From: Yponomeuta sedellus
Lineage: Eukaryota; Arthropoda; Insecta; Lepidoptera; Yponomeutidae
Assembly: GCA_934045075.1 (NCBI GenBank)
Contig: OW203732.1
Location: forward strand, 7,465,001 to 7,529,000
DNA length: 64,000 nucleotides
Direction: 5' to 3'
Made by a program: the position numbers and the translations under genes. Positions 40,115-51,151 of this stretch are shown here, piece by piece; within the stretch, counting starts at the first letter, position 1, and each line of letters begins with the position of its first letter. The notes under the pieces are model-generated. The model did not search any database. It worked only from the letters and a program-made list of their open reading frames with translations, and had not been told where the DNA came from.

Positions 40115-40929
40115 AAGTAAATAAATAAGATCCCTGAGTGTGCGTATGTTGTCCTATGAACGGTGTACTATAAAATGTATTACCCCTATAAGTCTATTCC
40201 CGTTCGCCTCTGAATCACTCCGCAGAAGAGAATCAATGCTACAGGGTGCGAATAAATTAGTTCCACATGACATTTCCGATGGTTTCGGAAATAAGACACG
40301 CGCCCCGTCTAAAATTAAAGTCGCGGGCGTTTAGGTGTAAAACGTAATTAATGTGAAAGGGCCGCATTCTTCTGAGGTTTATGGAGTAATTAATGTAAAT
40401 AACAAAGCAGGCTTCGCTGTGCCACTCTCTAGTTAGAGTCTGTTTAAGCTGCCAATACACCGATGGAGTAACCACACGCAAAGGTAGACTTCGGTGCATC
40501 GCAACCGATGACAGCCGCGCGACGATCGCGTGCGACTAACATGCGCGTTCACAATAGTCTGTGTAGATGTTATAGTCAAAACTCTTAAACGGTCAAAACT
40601 AGTTTTGTTAAAAGTACTTTTGTCCAAAGCTTAGAGCAGAAAAATAAAGTAAAATTCTACTTTATGTCGAGTTGGTTTTCGGTCTTACCATATTTGGTAT
40701 TTCAACAAACCTACGATCATACGAATGAGAGGCGTTTTAAGGCTGCGCTATCATTGTTTCGGTAACGTCAAGTCGCATCCTGAATAGGGGGCCTGCAATA
40801 TTTAGCTCTACAACTTGTTATATGTTTTTTTTACTTTTTCTGGCAGTAGTTTAATAAATTGCTATATATGTATTAAATGTAATGGTTTATGTAAGTATAA
40901 TATTTTTAAGTATAAGTATGTACTTTTAT
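40115..40929. other. No gene recognised
   Basis: Small frames on both strands without features; moderate GC between 40200 and 40560. Confidence 0.35.
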
Positions 40930-41105
40930 CTATACAGATATTTGCACCAACTACCCGTCTCACTTTTCTTTCAGCAACTCTCCATCACAGGTTGTCTGGA
41001 AGAAATTGTTCTCAGCAATAGGGCCGCCAATGGTACTGTATCTTTGTAATTATTTTATTTTTGTTTTTTCCTGGTGTACAATAAAGAATATTCTTAACTT
41101 ATCTT
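40930..41105 (+). mobile_element. LINE 3' tail (T)
   Basis: TTTGCACCAACTACCCGTCT, GGTTGTCTGGAAGAAATTGT, GGGCCGCCAATGGTACTGTA, GTGTACAATAAAGAATATTC: the clearest complete T tail in sense orientation. Confidence 0.8.
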
Positions 41106-41560
41106 AATTATAGAAAGACAGATTTTCATGTTTTGCATTATTTATTTCAATTTATCAAAATCACGCTGTATAGCGTTCTAGACTCCAGTCACTAGTCACC
41201 CTAACATTCCTCTCCCACGCAGATATATGACGTCATATCTCACTCGCGGGGGCCTTTTGTATAATTTGTAGGAAATGCAAAAGATAACGGGAGTTTTTCT
41301 CTACGCTTTATATTGCAGCGTCGGTTTTATTTGCCATTGTGACCGTTTATGGCTCATTTACGAAAGAGGGGTTGTAAAATGACGAACTTGAGCCTTTTAA
41401 CTTCAAATTATTTAAGGCCTCAAATAAAAGTGTCGGTTAGAAAAAAACACTTTTGTGTGACGTGACTTTGACGTGATTTTTTTTTGGTACAAAATCAAAT
41501 CAAAAATGTTTCTTTCAAAGTAAAGAATTTACATTCTGTTGAATAGCCGCTGCCTTCGGG
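41106..41560. other. No recognised feature
   Basis: No repeat match noted. Confidence 0.35.
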
Positions 41561-41564
41561 TCAT

Positions 41565-41690
41565 AATCGATATCAACTCATGTATGGCCCCACTGCTGGG
41601 CCACTGGTCTTTTCCTGCATCGCAGGAAGGTTAGGCCTTACTCCACCACGGGGGCCAAGTCCGGGTTGGTCGGGCCACAGTGTAGTGGAG
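41565..41690 (-). mobile_element. SINE S5 3' fragment
   Basis: TATCAACTCATGTATGGCCC, CTGCATCGCAGGAAGGTTAG, CCACGGGGGCCAAGTCCGGG; ends abruptly at GGTCGGGCC. Confidence 0.75.
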
Positions 41691-41694
41691 CAAA

Positions 41695-42604
41695 AGGTAG
41701 CGGCAAAAAAGTCCACTTTGACCATATTTTTCTAAATCATTAACCTAATACTCGTACATCACTTTTGCTACCCATATAATAAAATTTCATGATTGCCATC
41801 TATAACTTTAAATGCCAAAAAATTGGTTAATTTTATTACGTAAGTAGGAAAAATATTAGTGATCGATAATCTTCGATAATCGATAATCATTTGCTAAAAC
41901 CGCATGCAACGAAAACCTGTCGCCTTTTTTTTATATATTTAAGGCACATAAGTGTACACAGTTAAATTAAACAAATCAAAATCACAAAAACCTGGGAGGT
42001 TTATGCGTGATTTTCGGAGTGCACTCTATACAATACACAACAGTTTATATAATATAATATGGTAATAAACATTAAGTTTATTAATTTAATCCCGGATTCA
42101 CTTACTTGCTTAAGTAAGTGAATCCGAAATCAAGCTGATAATATGTGGTGGTTTAAGAAGGTAAGTTAGAACGTTAGCAAGGCCTGTAACTCTGTGACTA
42201 CGTGTTCTGTGCAAATGTTACAAGTATTTCATACATATGAGTAGAACAAAGTAGCCATTACTCAGATCTTTTTAATTCGTGCCGCTAGGTGGTAGATGTT
42301 TCCTTAAGCAGGCTTTTATACATGACACGACCAATCAATTATCCAGCCGAACTCCATGGTAATAAGAGTTTAACAATACAAACGTTTCTGCAATAAAACT
42401 AAATAAAACACATAGGAGATGTCTACAACTGTCTACAACATTAGATTGGAGAGGTATAAGGTTTGTAAGTACTTGCCTTCCCAATTTTTAACAGGGATTC
42501 ACATAATCAAATACGACCCGTTTAACAAACCTGTTTACTCTCCCATCTCCATTACTTCGCTTCCCCTTTCCCTCGCGGTTCGCCCTAAGTGTTGTCATTT
42601 GTTT
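41695..42604. other. No gene; one 15-bp perfect hairpin at 42093-42126
   Basis: CGGATTCACTTACTT (42093-42107) pairs exactly with 42112-42126 around GCTT. ATCGATAATCTTCGATAATCGATAATC near 41862-41888 is a small triplicated motif. No coding. Confidence 0.5.
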
Positions 42605-43112
42605 CGGCGCAAGAGACCCTGGTGAGCATGGTAGCAGGATTTCCCCCTTCACCAATGACGTAGCACAAAAGGTCGACTGTAAAATCACCCGCGCTCCATT
42701 CTGGTTTTGATCCTAACGAGCGGCCAAAGACGGCGCAAGAGTCCCTGGTGAGCATGGCAGCAGGATTTTCACCCCTACACCAATGACATAGCACAAAAGG
42801 TAGACTATGGAATCACCCTCGATCCATTCTGGTTTTGGGAATACCAACCGGTCAAACACGGCGCAAAAGACCCTGGTGAGCATGGTAGCAAGATTTTCAC
42901 CCCTACTTTTCACCAACGACATAGCACAAAAGGTCGCCTGTGAAATCACCCTCGCTCCATTCTGGTTTTGGGACTACCAAGCGGCCAAACACGGCGCAAG
43001 AGATCCTGGTGAGCATAGCAGCAAGATTTTCACCCCGACACCAATGACATAGCATCAAACTGTGGAATCACCCGCGGCCTATTCTGGTTTTGAGACTACC
43101 AAGCGGTCAAAA
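42605..43112. repeat. Minisatellite, about four units of 126-133 bp
   Basis: Units begin CGGCGCAAGAG at 42605, 42731, 42859 and 42992. Each contains CCTGGTGAGCATGG, CACCAATGACATAGCACAAA and CTCCATTCTGGTTTTG. The last unit is degenerate from about 43050. Frames on the minus strand follow the repeat and carry no known domain. Confidence 0.9.
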
Positions 43113-44060
43113 ACCGGGCGCTTCGGGGTGTCGCTGGAAGGACGAAATTGTGAAGGTATACGGCCTCGGCCACACCTTTCTTCTACAGAACTCTTTTTTA
43201 TTGTCACATTCAGTTCAGAAAATAACAGAATCTTCGACTGTCTTCGTTTATAAAATTACTACAAAATATATAATACTATCCATTAAGTCTCTCTTTCAAC
43301 CACGAGTCATAAACCTAAATAAAATTACCTAAGTAGTAGTATCGTAAATAGTAGTAGATCCTTCTTGTATCGAAGGCCAAGGATCGGGCTACTGCGTCAG
43401 CGAATTAAGTAAGAGGTAAGTTGTGGTTCCAGAAGGAGCGTAGCATATTGGTTGGCGAGCCGCGAAGCCTTAAAGACCCAGACATTATATTATAAAGTGG
43501 CTGACCAAAACAAACACAGCAGGATGACCTCAAGACCTTTCTACCGGGTTGGCAAGAGGTGGCCATAGACAGACAGGAATAGCGAGCTAAAATAGAGTAA
43601 TTTTCCCAGTAATAAAACACAATGCTTCTTTTTTTATGTAACCTCTATAATATGGGTGCCCCACTGCGGGACAAAGGCCTCTCCCCTTTTCCTTTTAGAC
43701 CAACATTTTCGGCATTTCAAACTTCTATACAGTTCAATACTTGTTGGGCCGTACTTTCGCTCTACTTATTCTGTGTTTCTATACCCTTGCTTTAACATAT
43801 TACAGGTATTTTTATTCACTGGTCCGGAATAAATGGCGGCACTCGGAAACCTTTTCATTTTACACTCGTCGCGATTTGCTAGCGAGTGTTTTTGCTTATT
43901 TTGAAAACGAAGTGCGTAGCTCAGAAGTACGGACAGATTAATATGTCAACTCGTGATCCAAACCCGGAAGGATTTTAGCATGCAGCTGACAATTTCCACA
44001 CTCATTGCTTTCGCAACAGGATTTAGTGCACATAATAAGACGATGTTGTGTTATAAAAAA
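43113..44060. other. No gene; short LINE-tail-like piece near 43650
   Basis: GTGCCCCACTGCGGGACAAAGGCCTCTCCC at 43652-43683 resembles the generic TGGGCAAAGGCC end of insect LINEs. Remaining sequence unassigned. Confidence 0.35.
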
Positions 44061-44061
44061 A

Positions 44062-44300
44062 AAAAAGCCGCCCATAGTGCCTCTGACATGATTTAACGAC
44101 TGCCATTACATGACAGCCGGTACCAACGGCTTAGCGAGCCTTGCGAAGTGCAGCGTACAAAGTACCGTGCGAGTATCGTGACACCAGCGGTAGTCACGGG
44201 ATGGTCACCAATCCAGCACCTGAACGCGCCTGTTGTTGCTTAACCCAAGTGATTGATTCCAGTCACTCGATTCCACCAGGCCTCGAGCGCTAGTTGGTTT
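44062..44300 (-). mobile_element. SINE S5, 5' half
   Basis: GCCGCCCATAGTGCCTCTGA, GGTACCAACGGCTTAGCGAG, GGATGGTCACCAATCCAGCA, GCCTGTTGTTGCTTAACCCA; joined at left to an A run (44057-44068). Confidence 0.75.
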
Positions 44301-44781
44301 CATGCGAGAATGAAAGTAAAGTTTTCTGTATCCCGCAAAAAAACAATAGACTTTTTAGTTTTGTTTTTTAAGAGTTTTTCGTATCTCGTTTATATCGTGT
44401 CATGGTATCAATAGAAACTGACAACTCGTAGGTTTTTAGCTAATGACGTACTTCCGTGCATGACGTACTTCCGGTTGGGAAGTTCTTTTTTGTTTAAAGA
44501 AGTAATGAAAGCCTGAATCAAAATATTCGGCACAGGCTCTCAAATTTACCTATTTTCTCCTAAAAAAATATGCGCATACCAATTTTTGTTTATGATGGAA
44601 ATTCCATTGCACGCATTTAAACATTCGATGTGGTGTCGACTATAGTAAACTACGGTAATGTTACTGGGGTGAAACTATTGAGCGGTGCCGTACAAATGCC
44701 GCCAAACATCTTGAACTGACTGAAAGTGGCAAGGGGCGGGAATGGTTCGTTTCGGTCACGCGGTTGGTTACTGCTGGATTA
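44301..44781. other. No gene recognised
   Basis: A local duplication TGACGTACTTCCG at about 44444-44475. Otherwise unassigned. Confidence 0.35.
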
Positions 44782-45020
44782 TACAGGGCGTCCCAAAGCT
44801 ATGGGATATGAAGGGAAAGTACCTTAAATATCGTAGATAGGGTATTTTGCTGAAACAAGACTTTATGTTATTTTTAAAAGTTAGTAATTCTGCATTCAAA
44901 GATTTTCTAAAAATCACTTGCCTCGTCTGGGAATCGAACCGACTTAAATGTAAATAGGTACCCTATCTACGTATTTAAGGTACTTTCCCTTCATGGCCCA
45001 TAACTTTGGGTCGCCCTGTA
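44782..45020. mobile_element. MITE N with about 64-bp terminal inverted repeats
   Basis: TACAGGGCGTCCCAAAGCTA ... (right, inverted) TACAGGGCGACCCAAAGTTA; both continue GAAGGGAAAGTACCTTAAAT. ACAGGG-TGTCCC-like ends with TA target fit mariner-type MITEs. Both sides also carry CTGGATTATA, so a longer direct repeat flanks it. The interior includes a reversed tRNA-like scrap (TGGGAATCGAACCG). Confidence 0.75.
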
Positions 45021-45274
45021 TACTGGATTATAGTCCCGGTTATACACTATACAATAGTCCCTTCAGTTCGCACAGCAAATTTTCCTCCCCGTTGTGTAGC
45101 TTCTTACTCAAGATATTTGCCGCTAGCTGTACCTCGACAAAGTTTTGGTTTAGAACACGAATTCAACTGAGCTTAACATATTTTGATCTTCTTGACGAAA
45201 CTTTTCGTAGATGTTGTACGAATGTGACATCCATGTACTGTACTGTACACCTTTTACTTTATATTGTTTATTGT

Positions 45275-45665
45275 ATAGCGGTGGTAGCTCAGTGGGTAGA
45301 ACCATAGACTGGCAAGCGAGAGCCCCAGGTTCGATCCCGACTGCGGGCATGTACCAATGACTTTGTTTAATTTCAAAGTTACGTACATTTGCGAATTTGT
45401 AGTCGCACACACACACACGCTAACGGTGAAGGAAAACATCGTGAGGAAACCCGCGGCTTGATTGGCTCCGCACGTATTGACTAGTCTTTCCTGTGGGCTA
45501 GGCCGACTAAGCTGTCAGGGTGGTATAGGTGCTGGGCAAGCCTACACCATCTATAAAACCATGTCCCAGGCACTGCAGCGTCGGAGTAGTCCCTTCACCC
45601 ATGTGGTGTGGGTGAGGATGCCACTGGGCGCTGTATAAATCATCTCATTAAGTAGATGCAAAAAG
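45275..45665 (+). mobile_element. tRNA-derived SINE, family D, reference copy
   Basis: Head GCGGTGGTAGCTCAGTGG with B-box GGTTCGATCCC, a CA run (45406-45418), GTGAAGGAAAACATCGTGAG, TGGGCTAGGCCGACTAAGC, GGCACTGCAGCGTCGGAG and the end CATTAAGTAGATGCAAAAAGGCC. It is the longest D copy and explains the fragments elsewhere. Small minus-strand frames are shadows. Confidence 0.82.
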
Positions 45666-46203
45666 GCCAATATATATTATTTTATAGTAATGTTGTACAC
45701 TGTCATTCAGCAAGTAGAACGTACATAAATGCTTTATTCTATTTGCTGAACGTTGAATTTTTTTATTGATTTTCCTCTAATAATCATGTAAACTTTTACG
45801 GACCAATTTTTCTCCAAAATGATCTAGACTTTAAAATGGCCACCTAGTTTGACTTGTATCGTTCATGAAGCCGCTAATTTGAGTGTTATTTAATTTTTAT
45901 TTATTCCCATTGCGAAATATAACCTTGACATGTAATGAATATTATCTTCAATTGGTCGTCTTCAGCGTAGACGAGAGCCTTTTATGCAATTTATTTTGGT
46001 AAAAACGCGGTTGCTCGATTTATTTTTGCTTACCCGCGGTTGATGGGATGTATCGTAGGTGTTGCTTATTTATGTACCTCCATGCTGGGCCAGAAATTAA
46101 ACTTTTGTTTGTTTGACCTCTTTTCACCTTTAACCTTTTCACTGATGCGCCTGAGCGAACAACCTTTTTCAATGAGCCGTTTTCAGCACAAATTCATACG
46201 TTA
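45666..46203. other. No gene recognised
   Basis: AT-rich; no frame with features. Confidence 0.35.
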
Positions 46204-46562
46204 CGATACGTTATCAACCCTTGTAATTCCCCACTGCTGGGGCACGGGTCTCTTCCTGCATCGCAGGAAGGTTAGGACATACTCCACCACGGGGGCCAAG
46301 TCCAGGTTGGTGGAGGATTGTAAGACAGTGGCGGGCCTTACTGTCAGAAGTTATCAAGCCACCCATAAGGCCTCTGACATGGCTTAACGACTGCCATTAC
46401 ATGACAGCCGGCACCAACGGCTTAACGTGGCTTGCGAAGCACGGAAGCGCTCGGAAAAATGCCACTATCGGTAGTCACAGGACGGTCAGCCATCCTGACC
46501 GCGCCTGTTGTTGCTTAACTCAAGTGATTGATTTCAATCACTCGGTTCGCCTAGGCCACAAG
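46204..46562 (-). mobile_element. SINE S5, full length
   Basis: Tail side TTATCAACCCTTGTAATTCC, body TGGTGGAGGATTGTAAGACA, head with GTCACAGGACGGTCAGCCAT and GCGCCTGTTGTTGCTTAACT. The minus-strand start is GCTTGTGGCCTAGGCGAACC. Frames of about 115 codons over this and the copies at 48541 and 50263 are repeat-derived. Confidence 0.83.
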
Positions 46563-46707
46563 CGCTTCACTTCATAGATGGCGCTTATAGGCGTGCACAT
46601 ACAAGAACAGGGACACCTCTGTCAAATTCCGCTTAGCGCAGAATAATGTTGACAGCCATATTCCAGTATTTATATTGACGCCTGTAAGCGCCTGTAATCT
46701 ATGAGTT
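46563..46707. mobile_element. Small MITE L
   Basis: Left CTTCATAGATGGCGCTTATAGGCGT and right ACGCCTGTAAGCGCCTGTAATCTATGAG are imperfect inverted repeats about 95 bases apart. It abuts the SINE S5 head. Confidence 0.5.
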
Positions 46708-46809
46708 GCTTTGTGTATTTGTGCTGAAAATGGCTCATTACAATGTTATTTTAACTGACTTCAAAAAAGCGGAGGTTCTCAATTTGTCCGAATCTTTGTT
46801 TAACTACTT

Positions 46810-47020
46810 TTTAAAATCTATTTATAGGCTAAAAATTCCACCCATGCCGGGACTCAAACCTGCGACCTCTGACTAACCGTGCCAGCGCTCTCCCAATTGA
46901 GCCAATGGGGGACTACCGGCATCAGTGAAATTTCGAACCTCTTTACAATACTCTCTGTATTACATACAGGCAGCGACATCTGGCTGAGGCATCACTTGCA
47001 CCGAGTACCGACTTTGCTTT
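46810..47020 (-). mobile_element. SINE A with 5' extension
   Basis: AAAATCTATTTATAGGCTAA, CACCCATGCCGGGACTC, CAGTGAAATTTCGAACCTC, then the extension CTCTGTATTACATACAGGCAG and GCGACATCTGGCTGAG, also present in 8290-8370 and 35690-35760. Confidence 0.8.
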
Positions 47021-47578
47021 GTTTAATTATGTTCCCCGATAACACGAAGACCCATGTACCGATTTTTTTTGTAGGGAAGAGTGTGTACACTTTCATGGTC
47101 CCTCCAATGGGATCAAAGTAATTTGTTTTGCATGTTCACATTTAATAATTATTTTAACAATTGTGAAGCAAAGGTAAACTTTGATTTGAACGGTGAACGG
47201 TGAACAGACGACGGTGATCAAATAGTCGATAACTTTTAATCGATTTAAAATCGTACCTGGAAAACGGATCGCGAACGGATTTTTCCCTGAAAACTCAATC
47301 GTAATGAAATTTATTCGCGGGTACAACATTCGAGGTTCCAAATCGGATGAAATTCCACTCTCTGAATTGCAAAAAAGGGAAACAGATCCTCATCGATCTT
47401 ACGCCGCGTTCACGATATGCTCACTGCAGCTGAAGTTTGAAAAATGCTAGCGTGTAAACACTTCAGATGAAATACGTAATTTCAACTAGCCAGTACCTAT
47501 CTGTGCCATGTTAACCATGGAATATAAACATAAATAGTGGCAAGTAGCAAACCTTATTTACCTTGTCAGCCCACCCCT
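47021..47578. other. No gene recognised
   Basis: GGTGAACGGTGAACAG duplication near 47191-47206. No features otherwise. Confidence 0.35.
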
Positions 47579-47645
47579 CGAGGATACAGGCGAGAGTTTA
47601 TCATATGTAACCCACATGATACATAAACTCTCGCCTGTATCCTCG
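47579..47645. repeat. 23-bp perfect hairpin with bulged upper stem
   Basis: CGAGGATACAGGCGAGAGTT (start of 47579-47601) pairs exactly with 47623-47645. The 21-base top can extend pairing with a 3-base bulge. Total 67 nt, like a pre-microRNA or a tiny foldback element. Confidence 0.75.
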
Positions 47646-47883
47646 TTTGACTGGTAGACTGATTAATTGCAAGATTGACAAGGCAGTACTCGCACTTGGC
47701 CGTTTTTACGATTATAATTATCACCGTGGACATGGTCTATAGTAAATAATACGTCATTGAAAGTTATTTTAACTGGGGTTAATTTTCTAAAGACAATGGT
47801 GTACTCGGGAGGTCGTGTTTTTATAGGCCTGGACTTTATTTTGTTAGTAAGAAAGTAATTTATTTGCGACTAATTTTTTATAT

Positions 47884-47921
47884 AAAAATTTTCTTATTGT
47901 CTTTACAATAAGAAAATTTTT
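47884..47921. repeat. 17-bp perfect hairpin
   Basis: AAAAATTTTCTTATTGT and ACAATAAGAAAATTTTT around CTTT. Confidence 0.75.
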
Positions 47922-48069
47922 ACATACATGTTTTAGTTTATAATAAATTTAAATTATTAAGCATCCGCTGCTGTGCTGGGCTCATCACCATCATGTATTA
48001 CAGCAGACAGCGCCTGCTTCCTCCGCTTACAATCTACACCAAACTTAACTATGATGGTTTTAAAACAAT

Positions 48070-48255
48070 CTGTAAATTAATTTATGTATATTTTGTGAAG
48101 TTATAGTAGCAATACCAATCACTAAAATTAAGGAAAATATCGTGAGGAAACCTGAGTGACAGAGGTGTTCAGCGCTTGAAATTGCCAGTCTCCAATGGAC
48201 ATACTTTCTTTCTGACAGAAGGCCTATGGCCTGCAAAGGGACGTTTATAGGCTAC
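48070..48255 (+). mobile_element. SINE D-type fragment
   Basis: TTGTGAAGTTATAGTAGCAA, ATATCGTGAGGAAACCTGAG, CAGCGCTTGAAATTGCCAG, GACGTTTATAGGCTACAT; head missing. The end differs from the 45275 copy, so this is a subfamily with a TTTATAGGCTACAT end. Confidence 0.55.
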
Positions 48256-48586
48256 ATTAAAGAAACAATCGCGTAATTTTGAAATAAATATCACGAATAT
48301 GGGATAAGTTTGCGCAAGTGATTAAACAAAAAAAACATAGTCTAATGCTGTGAAATGAGATTGCATTGACAAATACCAAGTATCTAATGGAATTTTCGTA
48401 ATGGAAAACGTAAGAATGCGCAGCGGGAGGGATTGTGTGCAAATGGGGATTAAGGGAATAATAATGAATGGCGAAGATAATGTATTTATAATGAGCTCAA
48501 AGGTTATAGAAATTAATAATGAATTGAGCAGAGCTTAATAATGGCCTCTCCTGGGGAAGATGGCTCACAAAAGGAGTTGCTATGTC
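48256..48586. other. No recognised feature
   Basis: AT-rich sequence only. Confidence 0.3.
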
Positions 48587-48953
48587 GTTATCAACCCTTG
48601 TATGTCCCCACTGCTGGGGCACGGGTCTCTTCCTGCATCGCAGGAAGGTTAGGCCATACTCCACCACGGGGGCCAAGTCCGGGTTGGTGGAGGATTGTAA
48701 GACAGTGGCGGGCCTTACTGTCAGAAGTTATCAAGCCGCCCATAAGGCCTTTGACATGGCTTAACGACTGCCATTATATGACAGCCGGCACCAACGGCTT
48801 AACGTGCCTTGCGAAGCACGGAAGCGCTCGGAAAAATGCCACTAGCGGTAGTCACGGGACGCTCACCCATCCCGCACCTGACCGCGCCTGTTGTTGCTTA
48901 ACCAAGTGATTGATTCCAATCACTCGGTTCGCCTAGGCCACGACCGCTTCAAA
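48587..48953 (-). mobile_element. SINE S5, full length
   Basis: CCCTTGTATGTCCCCACTGC start, GGTAGTCACGGGACGCTCAC and CTGTTGTTGCTTAACCAAGT; AAAAGGAGTTGCTA occurs just before (about 48570) and just after (about 48952-48965), a likely 14-bp target duplication. Confidence 0.85.
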
Positions 48954-48965
48954 AGGAGTTGCTAA

Positions 48966-50150
48966 CTTCTTTTAAATTACATCGCTCTCTCTCTTCTTCA
49001 ACTTTTAGCAACCCAATGCTGAGAGTAGGTTTCTTTTAATGCAATTTCGGACTTTCAGGAACTAGTTTTTTCCTGCCACAGTTTCTTTTAAATTACCAAA
49101 GCAATTAAATAGGGTCAAAGTAAATTGAAGTATTTCACTTGACTTTATTTTGACCCATCTTACAAAAAGCCTTGTGAAGCACACCCTTAACCTCTAAGTA
49201 CTTTGACCTCCACGCACAAAAGTCCGCAGAATGATATACTTTTTTTATTTAATTTATAACAATACAAATTTATATATTGTACAATTCCTGAAACGTGTTG
49301 CTTAGAGTTTGTGATTCACAATAACTTTTGTAGTACCATTTTTTTTGTTCAATAGGTTTTTATGATAATTTGCGGTTTCACTGCTTCTAAGTGGCATTGT
49401 TTAATGATTAATGTTTAAAACCATATTATGTTGCGTAGAATTGACAATCCTCTATAGAAAAAAATGTTTTACTGAAAACTGCGACATTGGTGGATAGCGT
49501 ATAGAAGGCATTTAAAAAAATATATATGGAACCATAAAATTAATAGAATAGAAACCGTAAAAAAAGTCGTAGAACAAAACCCAAACTAATATTGGGGTGC
49601 TACAGGAATCGTACATTTTAGAAATAACCATTGGGTTATGTATTGACATAATTATATTTATGTACATTTTAGAAATAACCCAATACATAATTATACTTAC
49701 GATAAATATTAAAAAAAAAAACTACAGCGTGATTTTGTAATAATTAGCATTATTTTGAGGAAATATTCTTTTCATCGTGAAAAAATTGTTATACAGAATG
49801 TATCAGTAATGGTGTAACAAATTTGCCTCGGCTTTACCTCGAAGTTGTGTGTTGGAGCCCTACGTCATTGAGCGGAGCCCCGCTCCCCGCAGGCCAAAAC
49901 AGGCCGGAAAACTTGCAAGCGGGTCGGCGGATTGCGCCACGGCACTTCACACCATCTCTCCAATGTGTCGATACACAATATTTTTGAATTCTCTTATATC
50001 CAATTAAACCATCAATTTTTATATACAGTCCACTTGCTTATTTATCTCGACATCAAGACCCTGAGCTGACATGTGAATCCAAACATTGAATTATATTTTA
50101 TGAGTCGTTTGTCTAATATGCGTAAACAAATAAGAGAACAATTGAGTTTG
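48966..50150. other. No gene recognised
   Basis: Around 49610-49705 TACATTTTAGAAATAACC occurs twice, with inverted GGGTTATGTATTG pieces: a small local rearrangement. A GC-rich patch at 49855-49960 is unassigned. Confidence 0.4.
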
Positions 50151-50154
50151 TCGA

Positions 50155-50515
50155 AGAAGCGCTCGTGGCCTAGCGGACCCGGATTGATTGAAATCAATCA
50201 CTTGAGTTAAGCAACAGAAGGCGCGGTCAGGTGCAGGATGGGTGACCGTCCCGTGACTACCGTTAGTGGCATTTTTCCAAGCGCTTCCGTGCTTCGTAAG
50301 GCACGTTAAGCCGTTGGTGCCAGCTGTTGTTAAGCCATGTCAGAGGCCTTATGGGCGGCTTGATAACTTCTGACAGTAAGGCCCGCCATTGTCTTACAAT
50401 CCTCCGCCAACCCGGACTTGGCCCCGTGGTGGAGTATGGCCTAACCCTCCTGTAATGCAGGAAGAGACCCGTGTCCCAGCAGTGGGGACATACAAGGGTT
50501 GATATCGATATCGAA
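50155..50515 (+). mobile_element. 5S rRNA-derived SINE (S5), reference copy in sense orientation
   Basis: GAGTTAAGCAACAGAAGG, GCGCGGTCAGGTGCAGGATG, GGTGACCGTCCCGTGACTAC: close to the 5S rRNA internal promoter (GTTAAGCAAC, GCGCGGTCAGTACTTGGATG, GGTGACCG). Body as in other copies; ends TACAAGGGTTGATATCGATA. Confidence 0.85.
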
Positions 50516-50744
50516 TTGAGTTTGTCGGCGCTGGCCATAAGAGGGTCTAGTTTTTTTATATTTTTATTACTTTCCGTCCTGATATTATTTGTTCAAAGAT
50601 AATTGTGGGTTTCAAAACAAAATTGTTTGACGCGTAACTTTTTCCTAATCTAGCATTGTATTATCATGATTAAAACAGCCCCGGTAACGGGGATTCACCG
50701 AATAACGGTGAATCCAAAGTCGCCCTGTAGTTATCACTATAATC

Positions 50745-50892
50745 ATTACACTAATATTATAAAACCGAAAGTTTGTGACTGTGTATGTTTGTTACTTCTC
50801 CACATCCAAACGACTGTACGAAGTACGAAGTTAGCTGACACCCTGAATTAACACATACATAGGTTACGTTTTACTGCGGTAATAAGTAGTAC
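50745..50892 (+). mobile_element. Helitron-like 5' fragment
   Basis: CACTAATATTATAAAACCGA, GTGTATGTTTGTTACTTCTC, TTAGCTGACACCCTGAATTA, TTTTACTGCGGTAATAAG: reverse partner of 2670-2835 and 33260-33440. Confidence 0.55.
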
Positions 50893-50894
50893 AT

Positions 50895-51012
50895 TATGAT
50901 ATATAAGTGCGGTAAGTTGAAAATTACAGCCGAGGCGATATTACTAGCTCGAGCCATCGGCGAGGGCTATAAGGAAGCAGAGGCTGTAATTTTCAAAGCG
51001 CACGTATGTCAT
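50895..51012. repeat. Hairpin element with CpG-rich apex
   Basis: TTGAAAATTACAGCC (about 50918) pairs with GGCTGTAATTTTCAA (about 50983), outside which GTGCG and CGCAC also pair. The centre has AGCTCGAGCCATCGGCGAGG. Same design as repeats F and G but different sequence. Confidence 0.6.
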
Positions 51013-51124
51013 ACGACGTTTTATAACATATTTACGAGGAAATTAATAAAACTCTGACTTTGTTATCATCACTACTTGACGACATTTTCAAATAAAAACA
51101 ATACATCGAAAAGAAAAAGCGCGC

Positions 51125-51151
51125 GGATTTATTTTTTTTTTTTTTTTTTTT
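51125..51151 (-). other. Poly(A) tail and target-site duplication of the LINE
   Basis: T run on the plus strand (51132-51151) is the A tail of the minus-strand element. GGATTTATTTTT (51125-51136) equals 56799-56810. Confidence 0.85.

Noticed and set aside
42605..43112. Repeat as CRISPR array
   Set aside because: Units are 126-133 bp of continuous similarity without unique spacers.
45285..45350. Possible tRNA gene (GGTAGCTCAGTGG...GGTTCGATCCC)
   Set aside because: Head of SINE D; fragments of the same body are scattered through the window.
48541..48909. 122-codon frame (and similar ones at 46040 and 50263)
   Set aside because: Lies over SINE S5; the same peptide pieces appear wherever the SINE occurs.
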